Below, in pieces: positions 16,142 to 25,056 of a stretch of DNA of 38,255 nt (the first letter of the stretch is position 1; each line of letters opens with the position of its first letter). The position numbers and the translations under genes were made by a program. The notes under the pieces are model-generated. The model was given only the letters and a program-made list of their open reading frames with translations, did not search any database and was not told the origin of the DNA. The stretch is from the NCBI GenBank assembly GCA_017413105.1, contig JAFPVA010000188.1:1-38255 (forward strand). Reading direction: 5' to 3'. The DNA comes from Butyrivibrio sp. (GTDB lineage: Bacteria; Bacillota; Clostridia; Lachnospirales; Lachnospiraceae).

Positions 16142-16174
16142 AAACGAGGACTGAAAAATCAGCCCTCGTTTTTC
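16142..16174. terminator. Terminator after metI, shared with the convergent surface-protein gene
   Basis: Arms AAACGAGG and CCTCGTTT with an inner CTGA/TCAG stem and a T run to the right. The minus strand also reads into TTTCTTT after the stem, so it can work in both directions. Confidence 0.85.
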
Positions 16175-16218
16175 AATTAATGAAATATTCTGGCAAGTAC
16201 GCAACCATCTGTTATGCT

Positions 16219-18945
16219 TTATTTCCTGGCTTTACGGGCTCTGTGTCTGTATATCCAGAGATTTGTATAGCATATAGCAGCAAGTACAAGAGCAAGTAAA
16301 ATGACGATGACTATACGTAATATTAATTTATTGATATTGACTGCCTCGTAAGCAATTGAGTACTCTGAGAATTTGTCTGTTCTGAAGGTTATGGTCGTGG
16401 GTTCGTCGTCCAGGTCAGTTAGAATATCAACGTCTCCGTTATGATTTCTAAGTATGCAGAAATTCCAGTTTTTGCCAAGGTATTCAGTTGGAACAGGAAG
16501 AACAACAAGCATTTCGGCACCTGTACGAGTCAGAACTTCACTGTTTCCACTCATGGTTTTCATGACAAAGAAATCAAAATATCTAAGAGGCTTATAGCCG
16601 ACCATTTTTTGCATAAGAGACTTGGTAGCAGCATCTACAGTGTCCGTATTATCGCTTATGCTCACATTAAACAGAATGGGAGTTCCTTCAAAAGCGGATA
16701 GTTTTTCGTCGGCTGAAAGAGTTTTTGATACCACTTCTTCAAAATTCATTATGGAAGGGTTGTCAAAATACAATCCCTGAGCTGTTTCCTGCTGGACTAG
16801 TGCATAGCTGTTATTTACTGATACTCTGATGATTCCGGTCTCATAGGCTTCTTTTAGCAGGGCCATTTCAGAGCTGTCATTTATCAGCCTGCGGACAGTT
16901 TCTTCATCAAGTCCGTGTCTTGCGATAATACTGTTTGGACTGATAGTCTGGTTGGAATCTGTTGCTACTACAGGTGTTTCCTGCGCAGGTACATAGGTGT
17001 CTTCTGCATATTCGCTTCCTTCAAGCTCGGTTACTTCATCTGAGGGGGTATCGAAGAATATGATCTGTTCAGGAATTGCGCCTTCCTGTGCAGTGTCATC
17101 ATTATACTCAGTTTTCGGAGCAGTCGGCTGCTTTTTGACAGCTGAAGTCTGTCCGGTAGTGGAAGCTGACTGTTTTGCCGGTTGAAGTGGAATTTTTTCA
17201 AAGCTTACAGCTATTGAGTGAGCGCCGGTTACATTATTGAAGGTATAGCTACCAAGGGCTCCAATATTCTTTCCATCGACAGCAACAGCAAGAACTCTGT
17301 AGCCGGTGTCAGGAACCATGTTATAGGTAACACTGCCGCCTTCTGTAACTATATAATCGCCACTGGGAACGATTGCGCCGCCTTCATTGGCTATACCGGA
17401 GACGATCTTGTAGGTCTTGGCGGCCTTTTTTCTGAAGGAAGCAGTAATATTAACATCGTAATCAAGAGACTTTATCTCATAGGTTTCGTCATAGGATACA
17501 ATCTGACCATTGATGATCCATCCGGCAAATTCATAGCCATTATAAGGGGTTTCTTTAAGAACAACGCGCTGTCCTCTGTCAAAGGTTCCGGCATAATCTA
17601 CTTTTCCTGAATCGCTTGGAGTGACATTTGCGTAAATCGTGCGCTTTGCTCTTTCAAAAACAGCAGTAATATCACGATCAGAAGTTATGTTGCTTAACTG
17701 AATCGAACTGGATTCGCTGAGTGTCTTGTTATTTTCTACGAATTTGTTAAAAACATATCCGGTATTAGCTTTTGCAGTAATAGTGTAGCTTCCGCCGTAG
17801 CCTACATTGGAGCTGTCTGTAACAGTACCGCCATCTGAAGTATTCACACGGGTCCTGATATAGCAGGTCGCTCTGTTGAATTTAGCAACAAGATTTCTGT
17901 CGGAAGTAACGTTTGTAACATCAAACTGAGCAGCTGTGGAAATGAGGTTACTTCCCTCATACCATCCTGCAAAGGAGTAGTTGTTGTTAGGAGAAGCGGA
18001 TACTCTTACACTTCCACCATTTCTGACAGCGCCTCCGCCGGCTATTGCACCGCCATCAGAAGGACTTGCCTGAACGCTGACCATGTGGTCCACGCTTTGG
18101 ACATTTACCACGGCACCATCGTAATAATATGGATCCTGCACGGAAGTTGCAATGGCTGCAACAGAAGAGGAATCCTCGTCATTTCCTATTGTCAGGACAC
18201 CGCTACTGCTGATAGTAGTAGAGGAAGAGGTGTTTCCTGCTACTGACCAGTATACATTGGGATTATACCCATTTCCGCCGGAAACCTCTGCTTGAAACTG
18301 GTATGACTTTCCTGCGGCAACAGTAACTCTGTCGGGATATACGGTAACATCTGTTATGTATGGATCCTGCGCCCGAATCGATACTGTAACTGTTACCTGA
18401 ACCCTATGGTGTTGTCTTATGTCATTTGCTGAATAAAAGACGTAATTTGCACTATAGTCGCCAGGTGCCAGATCATTGGTTGTATATACCTCGAATCCAA
18501 TCTGAGACCCAGGTGAAAGATTCATGTCCGCTCCACACATAGGCATGATAAAGAATGCTGTTGATGAGTCAAATTCATCCCAGGTTAGTGGAAAGGAATT
18601 GCTACCAATATTTACGATAGAAAACTGAAGCGGATCTATATAATCTCCTTCGTATCTGGTTCCAAAATTCATATTTGGTGTGTAGCAGGTAAGGTTATAG
18701 TCAAAAGGATCGGGCTGGCTTTCGCCGCCACCTTCGTTTTTGGATTCATTACCTCCATCATAGGGATCGCCGTCACTCTGACTGTCACCGCCCTGATCCC
18801 AATCTCCTTCGTTCTGCTCATCAAAGATTACATTAGAATCCTCGCTCGCATAGATTTTTTCTATTTTCGATGTCAAAAAACAACTGATTACAAGGCAGAC
18901 TGCAAGGATGATGGCATTAACTCTGTTAAAAAGACTTTTTTTCAT
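16219..18945 (-). CDS. Large secreted, membrane-anchored repeat surface protein
   Basis: A 908-residue extracellular protein of unknown role. In order: signal peptide (residues 1-34, ending near IYAS); an Asp/Gly/Asn-rich acidic stretch (about 38-82); a beta-sandwich-like domain (83-190, with FGTRYEGDYIDPLQFSIVN); a bacterial Ig-like domain (about 195-285, TVYPDRVTVAAGKSYQFQAE); four InlB-B/Listeria-Bacteroides-type repeats of about 70 residues (288-585, recurring DGGxV, GYxFxGW and ITAxF motifs); a Thr/Pro/Gln-rich linker (586-690); an unrecognised globular region (690-865); one C-terminal membrane helix (LILRIVIVILLALVLAAICY); and a basic RHRARKARK tail. There is no LPxTG motif, so anchoring is by the helix. 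AGGAGGT precedes the ATG. Adhesion or wall-contact is a guess from the domain type. Confidence 0.85.
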   Translation of the reverse strand: MKKSLFNRVNAIILAVCLVISCFLTSKIEKIYASEDSNVIFDEQNEGDWDQGGDSQSDGDPYDGGNESKNEGGGESQPDPFDYNLTCYTPNMNFGTRYEGDYIDPLQFSIVNIGSNSFPLTWDEFDSSTAFFIMPMCGADMNLSPGSQIGFEVYTTNDLAPGDYSANYVFYSANDIRQHHRVQVTVTVSIRAQDPYITDVTVYPDRVTVAAGKSYQFQAEVSGGNGYNPNVYWSVAGNTSSSTTISSSGVLTIGNDEDSSSVAAIATSVQDPYYYDGAVVNVQSVDHMVSVQASPSDGGAIAGGGAVRNGGSVRVSASPNNNYSFAGWYEGSNLISTAAQFDVTNVTSDRNLVAKFNRATCYIRTRVNTSDGGTVTDSSNVGYGGSYTITAKANTGYVFNKFVENNKTLSESSSIQLSNITSDRDITAVFERAKRTIYANVTPSDSGKVDYAGTFDRGQRVVLKETPYNGYEFAGWIINGQIVSYDETYEIKSLDYDVNITASFRKKAAKTYKIVSGIANEGGAIVPSGDYIVTEGGSVTYNMVPDTGYRVLAVAVDGKNIGALGSYTFNNVTGAHSIAVSFEKIPLQPAKQSASTTGQTSAVKKQPTAPKTEYNDDTAQEGAIPEQIIFFDTPSDEVTELEGSEYAEDTYVPAQETPVVATDSNQTISPNSIIARHGLDEETVRRLINDSSEMALLKEAYETGIIRVSVNNSYALVQQETAQGLYFDNPSIMNFEEVVSKTLSADEKLSAFEGTPILFNVSISDNTDTVDAATKSLMQKMVGYKPLRYFDFFVMKTMSGNSEVLTRTGAEMLVVLPVPTEYLGKNWNFCILRNHNGDVDILTDLDDEPTTITFRTDKFSEYSIAYEAVNINKLILRIVIVILLALVLAAICYTNLWIYRHRARKARK

Positions 18946-19091
18946 AGTACCTCCTATGTGAAAAGCTAATACGTAAAGTATTACATATTAATGTTACCAT
19001 CTTACATATACGATATTTAGAAAAATTTTATTAAATTATTTGTATAAAGTGAAGGATACAGCCGAATAAGTGCAACTTGGAGGCCGGCGTA

Positions 19092-19120
19092 TTGTTTCTG
19101 TTTTACCTTTTTGTTACAAA
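19092..19120 (+). promoter_or_regulatory. Promoter of second ABC ATPase/permease pair
   Basis: TTGTTT (19092-19097), a 17-base spacer, then TACAAA (19115-19120), followed 27 bases later by the coding start. The intergenic region 18946-19146 is shared with the divergent surface-protein gene. Confidence 0.5.
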
Positions 19121-19146
19121 GATAGTAGAAGAAAGGAGAGAAGTGT

Positions 19147-19986
19147 ATGTCGGGTGTGATAAGTATCAGAAATCTAACTAAATCCTATGGTAAAAAAAGA
19201 GGTGTCATAGATGTTTCTTTTGATGTGAACGAGGGAGAGATATTTGGATTTATAGGACCAAACGGAGCAGGAAAATCAACAACAATCCGCTCAATGCTGG
19301 GATTTTTGAAATTTAATTCGGGAAATATTGAGATTTTGGGGATGGATAGTGAGAAGAATCACGAGGATATCCTTCGCGAAGTGGGGTATATGCCGTCAGA
19401 AGCTCTTTTCTATCCATCAATGACAGTTTCTGAGGTCATTAAATATGCTGCTGACGTCAGGAAAAAGAACTGCGATGAGGAGGCAGCAAAGCTATGTGAG
19501 CGCCTTAAAGTGGACACTTCCAAGAAGATAAAGGAGTTGTCTTTGGGAAACAGAAAAAAGGTCTCGATAGTATGCGCAATGCAGCACAGACCAAAGCTTT
19601 TCATATTTGATGAACCCACCAGCGGCCTGGACCCTCTTATGCAGAACACTTTTTTTGAGCTGATAAAAGAATATGTGGACCAGGGAACCACCTGCATGCT
19701 TTCGACCCATGTTCTGACTGAGGTAAGCAGATACTGCGACAGAGCTGCAATCATGAGAGAGGGGCACCTTATAAAGACTGACACTGTGGATAATCTTATG
19801 AAGACTTCAGTTAAAAATGTAAAAATCACTATGGACGGAAAACACGAGGAGTATCTGTTTAGGGGAGAAATCAGTGAGCTGGTGAACTCCCTGGCGGGGA
19901 AAAAGATTGAGAATCTTAGCATAGAAGATCCTTCTTTGGAGGACATGTTCATGCACTTTTATGAGGAGAAGGAGGGGATAGGATGA
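19147..19986 (+). CDS. ABC transporter ATP-binding protein
   Basis: A 279-residue ATPase for an ABC-2 type exporter. Walker A is GFIGPNGAGKSTT, the signature region is ELSLGNRKKVSIV (LSLGN in place of LSGGQ), Walker B is LFIFDEPTSGLDP and the switch His is in LSTHVLTEV. A C-terminal extension of about 70 residues follows, as in the CcmA/bacitracin-exporter class. AAAGGAGAG is just upstream. It overlaps the permease by four bases (ATGA), showing translational coupling. The substrate is not predictable; the related BcrA/NatA-type systems export peptides, antibiotics or Na+. Confidence 0.92.
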   Translation: MSGVISIRNLTKSYGKKRGVIDVSFDVNEGEIFGFIGPNGAGKSTTIRSMLGFLKFNSGNIEILGMDSEKNHEDILREVGYMPSEALFYPSMTVSEVIKYAADVRKKNCDEEAAKLCERLKVDTSKKIKELSLGNRKKVSIVCAMQHRPKLFIFDEPTSGLDPLMQNTFFELIKEYVDQGTTCMLSTHVLTEVSRYCDRAAIMREGHLIKTDTVDNLMKTSVKNVKITMDGKHEEYLFRGEISELVNSLAGKKIENLSIEDPSLEDMFMHFYEEKEGIG

Positions 19987-20774
19987 ATGCAATCATTAAG
20001 CGGGAAATGAGGCTGGGGCTCAAAAATCTCCTGATATGGGCGGTGACTGTAGGGGGGCTTGGTTTTATCTGTACTCTTATGTATACAAGCATGGACGGAG
20101 ATATGCAGGAAATGGCCGAGCAGTTTTCCAATATGGGGGCCTTTGCTGATGCCTTTGGAATGAGCACTTTGAGTATCGCGACCCTCAATGGCTTTTTTGC
20201 CACTGAAGTTGGAACGGTACATGGCCTTGGAAGCGCTATGTTTGCTGCCTTTATCGCATCCTGTATGCTATCCAAGGAAGAGGATGGACACACCGGAGAA
20301 TTTCTTTATTCATTGCCTATAGCCAGATGGAAAGCTGTAACGGCCAAGGCGGTGGCTATACTTTTAAATCTTTTGATATTTACACTAATCTGTGGCGCTT
20401 TCTATGTCCTTGGTTTTGCGGTTCTTAAGGAAGATATTCCCTGGGAAAAGATGATAAGGTTCATGGGAAGTATGTGCCTAATGAATGTTGAGGTTTCGTC
20501 TATAGCCTATTTTCTGTCAGCTATATCCAGCAGAAACCGCATGGGAATCGGACTGGGAGTGGCACTTATTGTCTACACCTATGATCTTATGGGAAGAGTC
20601 GTGCCCTCCATGAAGGACTATCTTTTTATCGGCCCCTTTTCCTATACCAATGCGTCTGAAATCTTTGGTGGAATAGATGCTCCCAAATATAGCATTATGG
20701 TTGCATGCATAGTCATTGTGCTTGCCGCCTCGGCAGCTTATGTCACATATACAAGAAGAGATCTTAATGTCTGA
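19983..20774 (+). CDS. ABC-2 type permease
   Basis: A 263-residue membrane partner of the preceding ATPase with six predicted helices. They include LLIWAVTVGGLGFICTLMY, VHGLGSAMFAAFIASCMLS, AVAILLNLLIFTLICGAFYV and the final YSIMVACIVIVLAASAAYVTY. The EEDGHTGEFLYSLPIARWKAV segment (about residues 99-119) is the conserved ABC-2 coupling region. Its start codon overlaps the ATPase stop. A large extracytoplasmic segment (residues 38-75) follows helix 1. A promoter for the next gene begins within 15 bases of the stop. Confidence 0.9.
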   Translation: MNAIIKREMRLGLKNLLIWAVTVGGLGFICTLMYTSMDGDMQEMAEQFSNMGAFADAFGMSTLSIATLNGFFATEVGTVHGLGSAMFAAFIASCMLSKEEDGHTGEFLYSLPIARWKAVTAKAVAILLNLLIFTLICGAFYVLGFAVLKEDIPWEKMIRFMGSMCLMNVEVSSIAYFLSAISSRNRMGIGLGVALIVYTYDLMGRVVPSMKDYLFIGPFSYTNASEIFGGIDAPKYSIMVACIVIVLAASAAYVTYTRRDLNV

Positions 20775-20786
20775 TGCAAAATGGAC

Positions 20787-20815
20787 TTGAGACATTTTGA
20801 CTGTAAGGGTAAAAT
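20787..20815 (+). promoter_or_regulatory. Promoter of the Nudix gene
   Basis: TTGAGA (20787-20792), a 17-base spacer, then TAAAAT (20810-20815), 41 bases before the chosen start. Confidence 0.55.
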
Positions 20816-20856
20816 GGGAATAATATTTTTCCATGAAGACAGGAGGATATGATTCC

Positions 20857-21762
20857 ATGATACAGGACATTCAGCCATATTTTTTGGATAACCATTTTAA
20901 GCCGGACGCAAGGGTTTCTAATGACAGTCAGATCATAATCATTCATGACAAAAGCTTTTTGATAGAGAAAAATGCCGCTGAGAATGAGGGAAGGATAGTA
21001 TTTCCTAAGTGGGACGACTTGGCGGAAAGTATTGACAAAGACGGAATAGAGAAGGATGACTATAGCTTGGATGATGCGGATTTTGCTTATATTTTCAGCA
21101 TCGGTGATGAGGATTTCTTTTTAGCTGTAGCATCAGAGAAAAATTATGAGATTCCCGGGTTTATCTATACTCAGCTTAATTTCATCAGGGGAAAAGAACT
21201 TTCTCCAAAACACTATGTGTTTGCTGCTTTTACGGCGTATCACCTTAATACATGGTATTCTACCTCAGTTTACTGCGGAAAATGCGGAACTAAGAACATA
21301 AACGATTCCAAGGAGAGAGCACGTCGTTGTCCTCATTGCGGTAATGTTACATATCCAAGGATCAATCCGGCTGTCATAATTGGCATAACAGATAAGGAAA
21401 ATAACAAGATTGTCCTGACAAAATATAACAGGGGTTATGCTAATTTTGCACTGGTGGCGGGGTTTACCGAGATTGGTGAGACCATGGAAGGAAACGTCGC
21501 AAGAGAAGTAATGGAAGAAGTAGGCCTTAAGGTCAAGAACATTAGATATTACAAGTCTCAGCCCTGGGGCATCGCCAGCGATATTTTGTTGGGATATTTC
21601 TGCGACGTAGATGGAGATAACACCATATGCATGGATAACGAGGAATTGAAGCTTGCCAAATGGTTTTCGCCGGAGGAGATAGAGCTTCAGCCAACGCCTT
21701 ATAGTCTGACCAATGAGATGATGAGCCTTTTCAAGGACAAGGGCTATGAGGGAACTATATAA
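20857..21762 (+). CDS. nudC: NAD+ diphosphatase-like Nudix hydrolase with zinc ribbon
   Basis: Probably cleaves NAD(H) to NMN(H) and AMP, or removes NAD caps from RNA. The order is N-terminal domain (about 1-130), a four-Cys zinc ribbon (CGKCG...CPHCG, about residues 140-165) and a Nudix domain with the full box GFTEIGETMEGNVAREVMEE followed by VGL. NudC enzymes carry SQPWPFPxS after the box; here it reads SQPWGIASD, so the SQPW part is kept but the PFP part is lost. I chose ATG 20857 (301 residues) because AGGAGG at 20841-20846 precedes it; ATG 20833 has no site. Other dinucleotide substrates remain possible. Confidence 0.8.
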   Translation: MIQDIQPYFLDNHFKPDARVSNDSQIIIIHDKSFLIEKNAAENEGRIVFPKWDDLAESIDKDGIEKDDYSLDDADFAYIFSIGDEDFFLAVASEKNYEIPGFIYTQLNFIRGKELSPKHYVFAAFTAYHLNTWYSTSVYCGKCGTKNINDSKERARRCPHCGNVTYPRINPAVIIGITDKENNKIVLTKYNRGYANFALVAGFTEIGETMEGNVAREVMEEVGLKVKNIRYYKSQPWGIASDILLGYFCDVDGDNTICMDNEELKLAKWFSPEEIELQPTPYSLTNEMMSLFKDKGYEGTI

Positions 21763-21831
21763 TAACTTGTATCTGATAAGCTGTTTTTATTTCTGCCTAT
21801 AAGCTTTCTTTAATTTTATTTATGATAATGC

Positions 21832-21875
21832 TGTGATAGTATCATATTATCAAATAACGAATTGCTTCTATCACA
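21832..21875 (+). promoter_or_regulatory. Inverted repeat in the cysK promoter region
   Basis: TGTGATAG (21832-21839) and CTATCACA (21868-21875) are perfect inverted arms 28 bases apart, with a further TGATA/TATCA dyad inside. The left arm overlaps a possible -10 (TAGTAT 21837-21842, with TTTATT 16 bases upstream). It may be an operator for cysteine-dependent control; the binding protein is unknown. Confidence 0.4.
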
Positions 21876-21909
21876 AAAGATTAAATAATGAAATTGGAGG
21901 AAAAACATC

Positions 21910-22845
21910 ATGGCAGACATTAAAGAAAGCGCATTGGAACTGATTGGGGGAACACCACTTCTTAAACTTAACGGCTATAGCAAGAAAGCAGGAGTAACAA
22001 ATGCTACAATTCTTGCAAAGCTTGAATATTTGAATCCTGCAGGATCAGTAAAAGACAGAGTTGCTCTTAGCATGATCGAGGATGCAGAAAAGAACGGACG
22101 GATCAAACCAGGAGCTACAATAATTGAGCCAACCAGTGGAAATACAGGAATCGGACTTGCAGCAGTTGCGGCAGCAAAGGGCTACAGAGCAATCCTTACT
22201 CTTCCGGATACCATGAGTGTTGAGAGAAGAAATCTTCTTAAGGCCTACGGTGCAGAGATCGTTCTTACAGATGGCGCAAAGGGAATGAAGGGAGCTATCG
22301 CCAAGGCTGAGGAACTTGAAAAGGAAATCGAGGGAGCAGTTATCCTTGGCCAGTTTGTAAACCCTGCTAACCCTGCAATCCACAGATCAACCACAGGTCC
22401 TGAGATCTGGAAGCAGACAGACGGCCAGGTAGATATCTTTGTAGCAGGAGTTGGTACCGGCGGAACAGTAACAGGTGTAGGAGAGTTCTTAAAGGAGCTT
22501 AATCCTGACGTTAAGATTGTTGCAGTCGAGCCCGCAAGCAGCCCTGTACTTACAAAAGGAACTGCAGGACCACATAAGATCCAGGGTATTGGCGCAGGCT
22601 TTGTGCCTGAAACTCTTAACACAAAGGTTTACGATGAAGTTATCGCTATCGATAACGAGGATGCTTTTGCAGAGGGCAAGAGATTTGCCATTTCAGAGGG
22701 AATCCTTGTAGGAATCTCATCAGGTGCCGCTCTTAAGGCTGCTACAATCCTTGCACAAAGAGAAGAAAATAAGGGCAAAAACATTGTTGTTCTTCTTCCT
22801 GATTCAGGAGACAGGTATCTGTCTACACCTCTTTTTGCAGAATGA
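21910..22845 (+). CDS. cysK: Cysteine synthase A (O-acetylserine sulfhydrylase)
   Basis: PLP enzyme joining O-acetylserine and sulfide to give cysteine. The 311-residue length matches CysK. Motifs visible: [24 protein letters not shown] with the PLP lysine, [12 protein letters not shown] for substrate binding, [12 protein letters not shown] for the PLP phosphate, and [11 protein letters not shown] and [10 protein letters not shown] at the C-terminus. TTGGAGGAAAAA gives a strong ribosome binding site. It is monocistronic, with a palindromic promoter region upstream and a terminator downstream. A LysR-type regulator about 1.2 kb downstream could be relevant, but that is only proximity. Confidence 0.97.
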   Translation: MADIKESALELIGGTPLLKLNGYSKKAGVTNATILAKLEYLNPAGSVKDRVALSMIEDAEKNGRIKPGATIIEPTSGNTGIGLAAVAAAKGYRAILTLPDTMSVERRNLLKAYGAEIVLTDGAKGMKGAIAKAEELEKEIEGAVILGQFVNPANPAIHRSTTGPEIWKQTDGQVDIFVAGVGTGGTVTGVGEFLKELNPDVKIVAVEPASSPVLTKGTAGPHKIQGIGAGFVPETLNTKVYDEVIAIDNEDAFAEGKRFAISEGILVGISSGAALKAATILAQREENKGKNIVVLLPDSGDRYLSTPLFAE

Positions 22846-22866
22846 TAATCATTTCAAAAAATATGG

Positions 22867-22905
22867 TTGCTCCGAGGCTCATTCGCTTCGGGGCAATTAT
22901 TTTTG
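22867..22905 (+). terminator. Intrinsic terminator of cysK
   Basis: TTGCTCCGAGGC (22867-22878) pairs with GCTTCGGGGCAA (22885-22896), allowing two G-T pairs, around a 6-base loop. A T-rich run follows. Confidence 0.85.
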
Positions 22906-22984
22906 TTCTCAAAGAGAAAGCAGAGCCTTGGATTATGCAGTATAATTGAAGATGTAGCAGATGGAGTGTAGCGAGTGAGCGGGT

Positions 22985-23419
22985 ATGAAAATAGATATTC
23001 AAAAGATTGAGTCCGGTGAGGATGAGGTTATTGTCAGGTACAAGGAGAAGTCTCCAAAGATACAGAGAATATTGGATGTGCTTGGGGCAGATGGCACAAA
23101 GCTCTTTGGGAAAAAAGACGGAGAGACAGTGTCAGTTTCTCCCGGGAGCATTCTTTATATTGAGTCTGTGGACGACAAGGTCTTTGCTTATACCAAAAAG
23201 GAAATAATCAGGTTGGATGGGTCATTGACTACACTTTTGCAGGACCTTAATGACGACAGGTTTTTCAGATGCAGTAAATCCATGATCATAAATATTGATA
23301 AAGTGGACAGGTTAAAGAGCCTTTCCTCAAACCGCATTGATGCAACGATGGAATCCGGAGAGCATATTCTGATTTCCAGGACCTATGCTTCAGAGTTTAG
23401 AAGGACTTTAAGGAGATGA
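22985..23419 (+). CDS. Stand-alone LytTR-type transcriptional regulator
   Basis: A 144-residue regulator: a short N-terminal segment (1-45) without a receiver domain, then a LytTR DNA-binding domain (about 46-144). Landmarks are VSVSPGSILYIESVDDKVFA, LTTLLQDLNDDRFFRCSKSM and INIDKVDRLKSLSSNRI. The upstream stretch has a TATAAT at 22941-22946 without a good -35 box, as expected for an activator-dependent promoter. The ribosome binding site is poor (GAGCGGGT). The next gene, a DUF3021 membrane protein, starts one base after its stop. Such pairs form LytTR regulatory systems in which the membrane protein restrains the regulator (known for Streptococcus HdrRM/BrsRM; applied here by analogy). Confidence 0.88.
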   Translation: MKIDIQKIESGEDEVIVRYKEKSPKIQRILDVLGADGTKLFGKKDGETVSVSPGSILYIESVDDKVFAYTKKEIIRLDGSLTTLLQDLNDDRFFRCSKSMIINIDKVDRLKSLSSNRIDATMESGEHILISRTYASEFRRTLRR

Positions 23420-23420
23420 G

Positions 23421-23906
23421 ATGGTCATGAGTGATAAGAACAATAATAAAGCTAAGACTACACTTTGGGAGAAATATCTTACCAAGGAGATCGGCATAGA
23501 ATTCAAGGCTTGTCTGTATTTCTTTGCCATTTTATTTTTCTACTGTATATACAGAATATGCATCCACATATATGATGCCAGCATTCTTCATATGACGGAA
23601 ATGATATTCACCTGTTATTTTATTGGTTATGCTCAGGTGTATCTGCTTTGGAATTTTGATGAGGCAGATTCCTTTGGGGGAAAAGAAATTTTGGGAATGG
23701 TTCTGTGCACTGCGATTTATAGTATTTTGTCCTATCTCTTTAACTGGTTTGATCACAGGATTGCTTTGACTATTGGCTTTGCGACATATCTTATCCTTAC
23801 CTATGTATGCGTATTCTTTATCTATAAATCTAAAAGACGCATAGATGACAAGCAGCTGAATGAGGATCTTGCGCTGTTCAAAACAGAGCATAAAGATCGC
23901 TCATAA
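23421..23906 (+). CDS. DUF3021-type membrane protein, partner of LytTR regulator
   Basis: A 161-residue membrane protein with four helices: ACLYFFAILFFYCIYRICIHIY, MTEMIFTCYFIGYAQVYLLW, ILGMVLCTAIYSILSYLF and IGFATYLILTYVCVFFIY. The tail is charged and cytosolic (KSKRRIDDKQLNED). This topology and the NWFDHR-like motif between helices 3 and 4 fit DUF3021 proteins, which are nearly always encoded next to a LytTR regulator. AAGGAGATGAG overlaps the end of the regulator gene; ATG 23421 or ATG 23427 could start it. Probably senses a membrane or surface signal and holds the regulator inactive (analogy). Confidence 0.78.
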   Translation: MVMSDKNNNKAKTTLWEKYLTKEIGIEFKACLYFFAILFFYCIYRICIHIYDASILHMTEMIFTCYFIGYAQVYLLWNFDEADSFGGKEILGMVLCTAIYSILSYLFNWFDHRIALTIGFATYLILTYVCVFFIYKSKRRIDDKQLNEDLALFKTEHKDRS

Positions 23907-23949
23907 ACTACAATATTTGAAAGATGGTTTATTGACGAGCAAAAACATA

Positions 23950-23979
23950 TTGACATAGTAGGCAAATCCGTTTTACCAT
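23950..23979 (+). promoter_or_regulatory. Promoter of the LysR-type regulator
   Basis: TTGACA (23950-23955), an 18-base spacer, then TACCAT (23974-23979), 44 bases before the coding start. Confidence 0.5.
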
Positions 23980-24023
23980 AGGTTCAATAACATGATCATA
24001 AAATGTAATCGGAGGAGCCACAA

Positions 24024-24923
24024 ATGACCATTTTGCAGCTTAAGTATGTGATAGCAATCGATGAAGAGTGTTCCATGAGGAGAGCAGCAGACAGACTGTA
24101 TGTTTCACAACCGGGGCTGTCAAGTGCGGTAAGAGATCTGGAAACAGAGCTTGGAATTCAAATCTTTGAAAGAGTTCATAATGGAGTCGTTACTACAGCT
24201 GCCGGCAGTTCTTTTATTGCCCATGCGAGAAGTGTTGTTGAACAGTTTGAGAAGATTGAAGAAAAGTATCTGGACGCCAAGTCCAATAAGGAGACTTTTT
24301 CGGTTTCAATGCAGCATTACACTGTAGCGGTAAATGCCTTCATAGATACAGTAAAAGAATATGATTATGATGAGTATCAGTTCTCGATAAGAGAAACACA
24401 GACCAGCGAGGTAATTGAAGACGTTAAGTCATCAAAGAGTGAAGTGGGTGTAATTGCACTTTCTGAGTTTAACAGAAATACCTTTAAAAAAGTATTTGCG
24501 GATGCATCTCTGGAATTTCATGAGCTTTTTACCAGAAATGCTTATGTTTATCTGAAAAAAGATCATCCTCTTGCAGACAGAGAAGAATTATCTCTTGATG
24601 AACTTCAGGATTACCCCTGCATGGTATTTGATCAGGGAGACAACACTTCTTTTTACTATAGAGAGGAGGCCCTTGCTACTTATGATTACAAAAAAGTTAT
24701 CAGCACCAATGAAAGAGCTACATCTATTGAGCTGATGCTAGGGTTAAATGGCTATGCTGTTGGCGTAGCAATGCTTGGGGATTCATTGAATACTTCAGAG
24801 ATCAAGGTAGTCAAGCTTAAGGAGGATGAGGAATTGACCTTTGGCTATATCACCAGAAAGGGAAAAGAGCTTAGTGATATGGCGAAGACATTTATTGCTA
24901 AGCTGGAAAGCTTTAAGGAATAA
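24024..24923 (+). CDS. LysR family transcriptional regulator
   Basis: A 299-residue regulator. The N-terminal winged helix-turn-helix (residues 1-62) has the classic MTILQLKYVIAI, SMRRAADRLYVSQPGLSSAV and LETELGIQIFERVHNGVVTT. The linker helix covers about 63-90 and the periplasmic-binding-like effector domain about 91-295 (with GVIALSEF, ELFTRNAYVYLKKDHPLAD and GLNGYAVGVAMLG). GGAGGAGC precedes the ATG. The direct target is unknown. Nearby cysK makes a sulfur role conceivable but unproven, since LysR genes usually control divergent neighbours and this one has none. Confidence 0.93.
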   Translation: MTILQLKYVIAIDEECSMRRAADRLYVSQPGLSSAVRDLETELGIQIFERVHNGVVTTAAGSSFIAHARSVVEQFEKIEEKYLDAKSNKETFSVSMQHYTVAVNAFIDTVKEYDYDEYQFSIRETQTSEVIEDVKSSKSEVGVIALSEFNRNTFKKVFADASLEFHELFTRNAYVYLKKDHPLADREELSLDELQDYPCMVFDQGDNTSFYYREEALATYDYKKVISTNERATSIELMLGLNGYAVGVAMLGDSLNTSEIKVVKLKEDEELTFGYITRKGKELSDMAKTFIAKLESFKE

Positions 24924-25056
24924 GCAGTAATTTTGAATTAAGATAACGTGTGTTATGAATTAGAAATGATGGTTGCCCTTGCGCCGAATACTGAAAATGA
25001 GTTATCATAATATTGTGTATGAATTCAGTTAATTCTGTTTTTGCGGGGGAATATAT

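Noticed and set aside
19410-19952. 180-codon minus-strand ORF inside the second ABC ATPase
   Set aside because: It is antisense to a Walker A/B-bearing gene and has no ribosome binding site or recognisable motif.
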